A DNA stretch of 7,179 nucleotides from DATLYT01 sp035574455 (GTDB lineage: Bacteria; Bacteroidota; Ignavibacteria; UBA10030): positions 1-7,179 of the forward strand of contig DATLYT010000091.1 of the NCBI GenBank assembly GCA_035574455.1, in the 5' to 3' direction. Positions 1 through 6,040 of the stretch are shown in pieces. Each line of letters starts with the position of its first letter. The stretch's first letter is position 1. The notes beneath the pieces were generated by a model. It searched no databases. It saw only the letters and a list, made by a program, of their open reading frames with translations, and was not told where the DNA came from. The position numbers and the translations under genes were made by a program.

Positions 1-380
1 AACTGGCCGTAGAATTCGTGTACGAGGACGTCGATGTGTTCATGGGGGCGAAAATGTTGGAGAGGTGTATTCACCAGCTCAATTCGTTCGCGCACCCGCT
101 TGGGCTGTTGGTCGATGCGCTGCTGAGCAAGTTTGGCGAGAAGCGGGTTTTGCTCGACAGCGTAGACTTTGCGGGCGCCTAAGCGTGCCATTTCAATGGA
201 AAAAAGGGCAAGGCCGGCACCACCTTCGACACAAACAGCGCCTTGAATGAAACGGCGGTGTTTGCGGAGTAGCCTGAGGTAGGCGCGAGTGCGCCGCGTA
301 TCGTCGTAAATCGAGATGAATGCGAGAAGGTCATCAACCGTGCGGAAGCGGTCGGCGGGCAGGCGGTTCAGGATGTCCAT
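1..380 (-). CDS. PRMT-like class I SAM-dependent methyltransferase, N-terminal part (runs off left edge)
   Basis: Reading leftward from the ATG at 378-380, the frame stays open for 126 codons to the window edge, so the C-terminal part is missing. Residues 24-34 (IYDDTRRTRAY) resemble the D-x-x-R-x-x-x-Y segment that precedes the SAM fold in protein arginine methyltransferases. Motif I is V51-E-G-G-A-G56. It is followed by a helix and then GARKVYAVEQN (68-78), whose E76 is the expected acidic residue contacting the SAM ribose. DVLVHEFYG (117-125) matches the post-II strand, with E122 where PRMTs carry the first glutamate of the double-E loop. That family transfers methyl from SAM to arginine nitrogens. 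The substrate here is unknown, and other small-molecule or rRNA methyltransferases share the fold. The gene lies 69 nt downstream of the cyclase, behind a hairpin that contains its ribosome site GGGGAGG (393-399, 12 nt from the ATG). Class I methyltransferase is fairly sure; PRMT-like is tentative. Confidence 0.75.
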   Translation of the reverse strand, partial: MDILNRLPADRFRTVDDLLAFISIYDDTRRTRAYLRLLRKHRRFIQGAVCVEGGAGLALFSIEMARLGARKVYAVEQNPLLAKLAQQRIDQQPKRVRERIELVNTPLQHFRPHEHIDVLVHEFYGQ

Positions 381-389
381 AAACGCGAA

Positions 390-439
390 AAACCTCCCCG
401 GCTTATCACAAGCGGTTCAGAGTAAAGCCCGGGAGGTTT
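390..439 (-). terminator. 15-bp hairpin after the cyclase gene; terminator-like and overlapping the next gene's ribosome site
   Basis: Bases 425-439 pair with 390-404 over 15 positions with one mismatch (399/430), leaving a 20-nt loop. The hairpin begins 11 nt after the cyclase stop. On the minus strand the second arm runs into five T (392-388, partly inside the stem) and then CGCGTTT, so it could act as an intrinsic terminator, although the loop is long and the T tract short. The same arm holds GGGGAGG (399-393), the only Shine-Dalgarno-like sequence for the methyltransferase ATG at 380, and the first arm carries its complement CCTCCC. The hairpin may therefore end cyclase transcription, hide the ribosome site, or both. 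The pairing is seen directly; the function is inferred. Confidence 0.65.
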
Positions 440-449
440 ACCGATACGA

Positions 450-2648
450 TTATTTTGTCGTCATGACGAACACGCCATTCCACTCTTCGGGTGGTGGATT
501 GAGCTGATACAGGGACGCTCGTTGAGCGTAGACCTGCGCGACGTAGCAAGTCGGGTCAAGTTGGAACGCTTGATTCATGTACGCAATTGCCTCTTCCCAA
601 TTGCGCGAGCGGTACAGCTTCAGGCCCTCCTGGTACAGTTCCATCGCTTCTTTTTGTTCGGGCGTGAGCTGGAGATCAGACAGGCCGAGGAGTTCGTACA
701 CTTTGATCGGCTCGGTCTTTCCTTTCACCTGAATCAGGTCAAGCTCGCGCACGGTGACTTTTCCTTCCACATGCTTGTACGTGAACTCGCTGATCATAAT
801 CTTCGAGTTGTATTGCTTATTCGCCCCCTCGAGGCGCGAAGCGAGGTTCACACTATCACCGATGATGGTGTAATCGAACCGATCCTTACCGCCCATATTC
901 CCGACAATCATCCAGCCGGTATTTAAGCCGCAACGGACTTCCAGCTCCGGCCTGCCGCGTTTTTTCCATTCGGGCCGCATTTCGTTCAGCCGCTTCTGCA
1001 TTTCTAATGCCGCTTGACAGGCACGGTAGGCGTGGTCTTTCTGTGGAATCGGCGCGCCCCAGAAGGCCATAATGGCATCACCCTCGTACTTATCCAGCGT
1101 TCCACCCGTCTTGATGATGATCTCGGTCATCTCATCAAGATACTCGTTGAGAAGCTCGACGAGCTTCTCCGGGGTGAGGGATTCTGAAATCGTCGTGAAA
1201 CCGGCGATGTCCGAAAAGAACGCTGTTAACTCGCGCTTATCTCCGCCGAGCGCTGCCTTTTCCGGGTTCGCCACCAGCTCGTTCACCACCGCCGGGCTGA
1301 TGTAATGGCTGAACACGTTCTTAATGAGTGCTTTCTGTTGTCGCTCGGAGAGGTATTGATAGACAATCGTGCCGACGTACGAGAAGACGACGGCGAGCGA
1401 AGGATTGACGATATTGATGTACGAATTGCCGTTGGTGAACGCAAGCACGGAGAACTGGAAAATGCCGAAAATCAAACCGAGCGTGATGACCACAGCGATC
1501 ATTTCAATAATCCACGCAAAACGGAATTTAATCTGCTTCAGCTGCAACAGGCCGACAAATGCGAGGAGCGACAGAAGGAGAATAAACCCCAATTCGACGT
1601 TCCTATCAGCCGGAGCAATGTGGGCGCCATCGATAACATTCTGGATGGCGGTCGCGTGAATCTCCACTCCGTGCATAATATTTTGGCCATCGGGGTTCAA
1701 CATCGGTGTGGCGTGATAGTCGCGTTCCTCCGGCATTTTCGACCCGATGAGAACAATCTTATCTTTGAACAGCTTCATCGTATTCTCATCGAACTGGTCG
1801 ATCGGCTCCTCAATCTCAAGCTCATCCTTCGTCCAAAAAGTGGAGTCGTCAATCACTTGCTGGAACGGAACGTAGCGAAAAGTCTCCACCGGCCCATAGT
1901 AGCTCAGGAGAAACGATGTCGTTGTGTAACGAGGGATACGATGGTTGTGGAAAACAAATGCGTTGCCGTCGATACTGGCTGTGCTCATCGGTGGAAGGCC
2001 GTAGTACTGCGCAAGCGTCGCGAATGCGAAGGTTGGAACAAGGTCCTCACCCACGAGATACATCGGAGTGTACGACCGAACCACATCATCTCGATCCTTC
2101 AGAACGTTGACGATGCCAACCTGCCGTCGATTGTCGTTGAAGAAGATGTTGCCGAAGTTTTCATCCGTCGAGCGAATCTGATAGAGGCCGCTGACACCCT
2201 CTTCCGGTTTGTTCACGGCGAGGACGACGTTGGTGTGTTTCTGTAAAGCGACACTCAGGATGGAATCCTGCAGCGTGGGAGACGTAAAGGTGAGATCGAA
2301 CGCGATGACTTTCGCCCCGGCGCGGTTCAGATTTTCAATCAGGTGAGCATAGTAATGTCGCCAGAAAGGGAACCGGTCGGGCATGGCCTTCAGGTCGGAG
2401 TTGTCGATACTCACGATGATGACAGAAGACTTGGCCCTGAAATCCTCCCGGTATTGTTCCGGGTTGCCCTGTGTGACGAGCTTGTAGCGTTCCCGGAATC
2501 GATAATCTGTTGTCAGCTGCTCGACATCTTTGAGAAGGGTGATCTCAAAGATCCAGTCCTGTGTCAGCAGCGCGACGAGCAGCCCAATTCCTAAGCCGAT
2601 GCCGAGCTTGGTGAGGAGTGAGACAAGCTTCTTGGTCTCTGAGGCCAT
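450..2648 (-). CDS. CHASE2-domain class III adenylate/guanylate cyclase with C-terminal TPR
   Basis: This is a 732-aa inner-membrane protein that would make a cyclic nucleotide, most likely cAMP, in response to an extracytoplasmic cue. In order: a short cytoplasmic tail, a membrane segment (about 13-30), a CHASE2 sensor in the periplasm (about 40-345, including VIAFDLTF at 114-121 and KIVLIGS at 297-303), and three membrane segments (about 352-370, 378-401, 411-432). A linker (435-470) leads to the catalytic domain (472-655), then one TPR-like unit (about 664-700) and the tail PPPEEWNGVFVMTTK. The catalytic set is complete: metal aspartates D480 (FSDIAGFT) and D524 (KYEGDAIMAFWG), base-selecting K520 and T594, and transition-state N601 and R605 (VNLASRLE). 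Thr at the 594 position is typical of bicarbonate-responsive class IIIb cyclases. The start is ATG 2648 with AGGA 8 nt upstream, overlapping the preceding gene's TAG, which suggests translational coupling. The cyclase and CHASE2 calls are firm; the signal sensed is unknown. Confidence 0.95.
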   Translation of the reverse strand: MASETKKLVSLLTKLGIGLGIGLLVALLTQDWIFEITLLKDVEQLTTDYRFRERYKLVTQGNPEQYREDFRAKSSVIIVSIDNSDLKAMPDRFPFWRHYYAHLIENLNRAGAKVIAFDLTFTSPTLQDSILSVALQKHTNVVLAVNKPEEGVSGLYQIRSTDENFGNIFFNDNRRQVGIVNVLKDRDDVVRSYTPMYLVGEDLVPTFAFATLAQYYGLPPMSTASIDGNAFVFHNHRIPRYTTTSFLLSYYGPVETFRYVPFQQVIDDSTFWTKDELEIEEPIDQFDENTMKLFKDKIVLIGSKMPEERDYHATPMLNPDGQNIMHGVEIHATAIQNVIDGAHIAPADRNVELGFILLLSLLAFVGLLQLKQIKFRFAWIIEMIAVVITLGLIFGIFQFSVLAFTNGNSYINIVNPSLAVVFSYVGTIVYQYLSERQQKALIKNVFSHYISPAVVNELVANPEKAALGGDKRELTAFFSDIAGFTTISESLTPEKLVELLNEYLDEMTEIIIKTGGTLDKYEGDAIMAFWGAPIPQKDHAYRACQAALEMQKRLNEMRPEWKKRGRPELEVRCGLNTGWMIVGNMGGKDRFDYTIIGDSVNLASRLEGANKQYNSKIMISEFTYKHVEGKVTVRELDLIQVKGKTEPIKVYELLGLSDLQLTPEQKEAMELYQEGLKLYRSRNWEEAIAYMNQAFQLDPTCYVAQVYAQRASLYQLNPPPEEWNGVFVMTTK

Positions 2649-2658
2649 GGAGGGTTTC

Positions 2659-5136
2659 CTAGAAACTGAATCGGTAGATCAAGCTTCCGATGGTATCGTC
2701 CTTGGCGCCCGAGTTCTGGATAAAGTCAAACGTGAAGGCCAGCACATGCTGCTCCGTGAGAGAGTAGTCGATGCCGGCACGTGCAATGGTGCGGTTGAAC
2801 TCACCGAACGTGGGGCTTGCCGATGCCAGAATCCGCAGCCGCTCGTCAAACAGGCGAAAGAGCAGCGCGAGAGATACCGAAGAGTAATCAACCGTTGTCG
2901 TTTGAAGTGTGCTGTCTCTCCCGCTTGCCGTGAACAGCTGGTTCTTGTTTTCGTTCTGGCTGAGCAGATATGCAACGGTCGTTTGCAGCATCGGACTGAA
3001 TGACGTTGTCAGAGAGACCTGCAAATTCATGTTGGTCTGGTCACGTTTGTACAGCGTATTGTCCTTTCGGTTCGTGGTGCTGAGGCTGAAGGAGAGCGAT
3101 TGGCGAGCACCAGCGTCGAAGTCGTAGTTCGCTGCCAGGTACAGTTGGTTGGTAGCATTATCGATAGCACTGGAACGCGCGTTGGCCAGGGCTGAAGAAT
3201 CCGCGGAAGACAATCCCGACCGGTTCGTTGCAAGGTCGTATCGAGAAATCTTGTTGTCGCTAACCTGGTTGTTGATACCATAGCCAACCGTAAAGGACGG
3301 TAAATCAACCCCAGGAATGACCGTGATCGTAGAATTGAAGAAATCGAAGTTTGTCGTTCCAATCTTATTGTTGGCGGTATTATCGTTGCGTTTTTCGTAC
3401 GAGATGCTCAAAAACAGCTTGTTATTGAACATGCGAATTCTATCGGAAATGTTGAAGCCCTTGATATCCGACTGCAAAAATTCGTTTCCAAAGGAACTAT
3501 ACGCAGCGCCCCGTTTGAAAATCGATCCGCGAATGTAATTGTTGAGGTAGTTCAAGGAAAGGATCCCTTCGTACGAAACACCCGGCAGCCCATCACCGAC
3601 AGGATTCAAGGGGAAAAGATTCTGGTTGATTGTAATAAACGAACTCGCGGCGTCGCGGATTTTTCTGATGTTGTCTGCATCTTCTTGCTTCAGGTTTTTC
3701 AGCTCTTCATCGCTGATGTTTCCCTTCGAAATGTCGGTGTTCTTGATGGAAAGCGAGGCTTGAGTTTCGAACTTGATGCGCTGGTCGTCGAAGGCGAACA
3801 TCAGGTCGGTTCCCACCACAAGGTTCTCTTCAGGGAAGGTACCGTACTTGATCGAGCCGGTCTGGTCTTTGGCCTTGAGGTAGGTAAAACCCAACTGGAA
3901 ATTTTCGCCGCTTCCAAAACTTGGCCTGATGGCAAAGAAATCTCTCTGGAATGTGCCGGGCTGGAAAATCGTATAACGTAGCCCGGAAAGGTGTGAAGAG
4001 TTTGTGGGTCGAGATGCTGCTGCCGAGCTGTCTGTGTACGTCGTGTCGTACAGCCGCGTTCCCTCCACAGAACGATTGGTTTCGCCCAGGGAGACGTCAA
4101 GATTGAAGAAGCCAAGCCGCAAGTTGCCGGAGACGCCACGCACTCGCTTGCCGCTGACGATGTAGCTGGGGAATTTCGGGTAGGCGTCGCCCACCTGGAT
4201 GCTCAGGATGCTGGTGTTGCCGTAGAGAAGATAGCGATTCTGCGGCTGTCGGCTTGGATCTTCTTGATTATCGATATGGGTCGTTGCACCAAAACCAAGC
4301 CAGCCGTACGTTCCGTTCAACCGCAGGTCCCCGCGGATGTAGGTGGTGTTAGTTCCGATGCTCTGGATATTCTCATTCCGATACTCTGCTTGCCCGTCAA
4401 ACAACGCCCGAAGTCGCTCCTGTTCTGCCGCAATGGCCGCCGCCGTAGAAATATTGAAGCTTGATTCGAGCGTGTGGTAGAGTTTTCCCTGGGTGTCGTA
4501 CAGCTCGATTCGAAGACGATGGCTGCCGAGGCTTATGGTTTGTCCTGCGCTTTTTGGAGAATAGAGAAGTACATCATCCGAGAGCACAGCATTCCTCGTC
4601 ACATCGGTTCCATCTAAAAAGATCTTAGTCGCGTCCGGCTTGATGTTGTCGCTTGCATAGAAAAAGGAGATGGCAACGACGAGCTCTTCAATGTTAACGG
4701 TCTCACCAGGCTCGGGGCTCAAAATGCGTACCTCGAGGTCTTTTGGGTCAGCAGCTTTCACGGCAATGCGCTGGGGATTTGCCTGAGCGTTCTGCACCGG
4801 ATAGGTCTCCGTCTTATCGTCGTCGAGACGAGCTTCGATGTAGTATTCGACGTACGGGGGGAGCACCGCCACATCAGGAATAGTCGCCGTTGCAACGCGG
4901 CCCGCGATCAGCATCTCCAACTCCTTGTATTCACTTTCGCCGTACGGACGGTAATACAAGAGCACGCGAGAGACTCCCGTGCTTTTAGACATCTCGGCGC
5001 TTACCGAAAGCGCACGCTTCTCGAATGCTTGGGGAATGGTAACTCTTGTGATCAGCGGAGTGGTCTGCGCGACAACAACAGACACACCGACAAGTGCGAA
5101 TACACTAAGAAGCAACATGCGAGGAAGGGTTTTCAT
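2659..5136 (-). CDS. Outer-membrane beta-barrel protein with N-terminal Ig-like domains
   Basis: The frame is open upstream to 5238, but I place the start at ATG 5136. It gives a clear signal peptide (MKTLPRM, hydrophobic 8-22, cleavage near VVAQ at 21-24), and the extra upstream codons would read through a transcription terminator. The ribosome site is weak (GGTGAG, 5141-5146). The mature 825-aa precursor has an Ig/FnIII-like domain (about 25-125, with RVLLYYRPYGESEY at 57-70 and YVEYYIEA at 95-102), then a second Ig-like domain (about 134-228, with FLDGTDVT at 173-180). A short alanine-rich helix (229-247) leads to a long array of alternating amphipathic strands (about 249-825) ending LIYRFSF. 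The terminal Phe and alternating aromatics are the classic signal for outer-membrane insertion by BAM. A charged, probably helical insert lies at 474-498. The C-terminus is 10 nt from the cyclase start. I do not recognise a named family. Outer-membrane barrel is well supported; the ligand and role are unknown. Confidence 0.85.
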   Translation of the reverse strand: MKTLPRMLLLSVFALVGVSVVVAQTTPLITRVTIPQAFEKRALSVSAEMSKSTGVSRVLLYYRPYGESEYKELEMLIAGRVATATIPDVAVLPPYVEYYIEARLDDDKTETYPVQNAQANPQRIAVKAADPKDLEVRILSPEPGETVNIEELVVAISFFYASDNIKPDATKIFLDGTDVTRNAVLSDDVLLYSPKSAGQTISLGSHRLRIELYDTQGKLYHTLESSFNISTAAAIAAEQERLRALFDGQAEYRNENIQSIGTNTTYIRGDLRLNGTYGWLGFGATTHIDNQEDPSRQPQNRYLLYGNTSILSIQVGDAYPKFPSYIVSGKRVRGVSGNLRLGFFNLDVSLGETNRSVEGTRLYDTTYTDSSAAASRPTNSSHLSGLRYTIFQPGTFQRDFFAIRPSFGSGENFQLGFTYLKAKDQTGSIKYGTFPEENLVVGTDLMFAFDDQRIKFETQASLSIKNTDISKGNISDEELKNLKQEDADNIRKIRDAASSFITINQNLFPLNPVGDGLPGVSYEGILSLNYLNNYIRGSIFKRGAAYSSFGNEFLQSDIKGFNISDRIRMFNNKLFLSISYEKRNDNTANNKIGTTNFDFFNSTITVIPGVDLPSFTVGYGINNQVSDNKISRYDLATNRSGLSSADSSALANARSSAIDNATNQLYLAANYDFDAGARQSLSFSLSTTNRKDNTLYKRDQTNMNLQVSLTTSFSPMLQTTVAYLLSQNENKNQLFTASGRDSTLQTTTVDYSSVSLALLFRLFDERLRILASASPTFGEFNRTIARAGIDYSLTEQHVLAFTFDFIQNSGAKDDTIGSLIYRFSF

Positions 5137-5170
5137 GGTGCTCACCAAATTGGATGTAGGATTTGGGAAG

Positions 5171-5207
5171 AAAAAAATAAACGGCGGGAAGAATTTCCAT
5201 CCCGCCG
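5171..5207 (-). terminator. Strong intrinsic terminator after the FecR gene
   Basis: On the minus strand, CGGCGGGA (5207-5200) pairs perfectly with 5189-5182 around a 10-nt loop. It is followed directly by TTTATTTTTTT (5181-5171). A GC-rich 8-bp stem plus a T-rich tail is a textbook Rho-independent terminator. It lies 57 nt after the FecR stop and ends 34 nt before the barrel ATG, so it separates the first two genes from the last two. Its presence also argues that the barrel protein does not begin at upstream codons. Confidence 0.9.
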
Positions 5208-5251
5208 CCAATGTAGGAAAAGTAGGTATAGGAATCAAGTTAGGAGATGTT

Positions 5252-5263
5252 CAGGAATTCCTG
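5252..5263. repeat. Perfect 12-bp palindrome next to the FecR stop codon
   Basis: CAGGAATTCCTG is a perfect inverted repeat without a spacer. It abuts the TAG stop of the FecR gene (5264-5266). It could be a small operator-like dyad. It lacks a loop, so it is a poor RNA hairpin, and a 12-bp dyad may be chance. Confidence 0.35.
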
Positions 5264-6010
5264 CTATTCCTCCCAGACAATCACGATAGTTTTCTTGTTA
5301 CCCTGACGATCTTCCGCGGAAAAGCGAAGCTCATGTCGCTTCTTGCCCCCCGCTTGGCCGCCGGGTTGAACCGTCTCATCTTCTGAGGGGACGTTGGTGC
5401 TGCTCAGGGCTTGTTCTTGTGGTGTGGACTGACGCACCGACAGGTTTCCCTGTCCGTCGGCAATCCCGGTCTGGTTGTTGGACACGTCAGTCGACTGGTT
5501 GGAAACGAGATTGGTAAACGTCGCTAAACCAGTCCCAATGGTCAGCATGTCGGTGTTTATCTCATCCTGTCGGGTATAGGCACCGTTGGTGCCGCGGATG
5601 GATGCGACGGAGATTGGGGACGAAAAGCGAAACGCCTCCTTCTCCTGTTTCTTGACGTCGAAACTGATCTGTCCGCGCGTCGTATGCACATTCCGGTCAA
5701 GTATCTGCCTGCCCTGAACCTTTCCTTTTATTTCTACCTCCGTCTTCTCCCGAACAAGCAGCTTTGTCTCGTCCGCAAACCGGATAAGAGCCAGCGACCC
5801 AGGATCCGTTCTTACAAGATGGCCGTCCTTTAACTGATCACCCAAAATCGCCCGCTGCCAGCCCGTTGTTTCCGTTTTTTTGGTGACGTCATTTTTCACC
5901 TTGATAATATAGGCTGCAATGGAGCGCGTATCCTGCTGCTGTTTCCAGGCAGGGCTCACGATCAATGCACTGAGCACGACGATAATCAAGAGAATGCTTT
6001 TCCTGTTCAT
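5264..6010 (-). CDS. Exported FecR-domain protein
   Basis: The start is ATG 6010, chosen because AAGGAG (6017-6022) sits 6 nt upstream and a signal sequence follows at once (MNRK, hydrophobic 6-20). An upstream TTG at 6028 would place that ribosome site inside the gene. The 248-aa product carries a FecR domain at about 33-165: W51, GDQLKDGHLVRTDPGSLALI (57-76), and the family's closing strand SPISVASIRGT (131-141). A polar, low-complexity linker (about 185-225, rich in Gln, Ser, Gly) leads to a short basic beta-rich tail ending TIVIVWEE. Classical FecR proteins are inner-membrane regulators next to ECF sigma genes. This one has no cytoplasmic anti-sigma part and no sigma neighbour, so it more likely acts as a secreted periplasmic protein, as is common for FecR domains beside CHASE2 cyclases. 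It follows the Ig-protein gene by 30 nt, so the two are probably co-transcribed, and it is followed by a strong terminator. The domain call is firm; the function is not known. Confidence 0.9.
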   Translation of the reverse strand: MNRKSILLIIVVLSALIVSPAWKQQQDTRSIAAYIIKVKNDVTKKTETTGWQRAILGDQLKDGHLVRTDPGSLALIRFADETKLLVREKTEVEIKGKVQGRQILDRNVHTTRGQISFDVKKQEKEAFRFSSPISVASIRGTNGAYTRQDEINTDMLTIGTGLATFTNLVSNQSTDVSNNQTGIADGQGNLSVRQSTPQEQALSSTNVPSEDETVQPGGQAGGKKRHELRFSAEDRQGNKKTIVIVWEE

Positions 6011-6016
6011 GATAAA

Positions 6017-6022
6017 CTCCTT
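6017..6022 (-). promoter_or_regulatory. Ribosome binding site that fixes the FecR start
   Basis: AAGGAG on the minus strand, 6 nt before ATG 6010. It is near-perfect in sequence and spacing and rules out the upstream TTG (6028), whose frame would contain it. Confidence 0.9.
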
Positions 6023-6040
6023 CGACAATCGTTAGAATGA

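Noticed and set aside
522..926. A 134-codon plus-strand open frame
   Set aside because: It is opposite the cyclase catalytic and TPR region, whose motifs are intact; its own product shows no motif.
1305..2246. A 313-codon open frame on the plus strand
   Set aside because: It lies wholly opposite the CHASE2 and membrane part of the cyclase gene. The product has no recognisable domain or signal and looks like a reverse-strand shadow of a well-supported gene.
5137..5181. A Bacteroidota-type promoter (TAnnTTTG) for the barrel gene
   Set aside because: The best match is the terminator's T tract and no -33 TTG lies at the right distance, so it is not supportable.
5137..5238. A 34-codon N-terminal extension of the barrel protein
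   Set aside because: It would place the start upstream of the strong terminator, translate through the hairpin and bury the signal peptide. The ATG at 5136 gives a normal exported protein.
4979..5386. A 135-codon plus-strand open frame across the FecR-barrel spacer
   Set aside because: It overlaps the ends of two supported genes and the terminator. I see no ribosome site or domain, so it is likely chance.
5264..6010. Classical FecR anti-sigma regulator of an iron-uptake system
   Set aside because: There is no ECF sigma gene in the window, the protein lacks the N-terminal cytoplasmic sigma-binding part, and the barrel shows no TonB box or plug that I can see.
6011..6028. TTG start for the FecR protein six codons upstream
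   Set aside because: Its reading frame contains the AAGGAG site that serves ATG 6010, and it has no ribosome site of its own.
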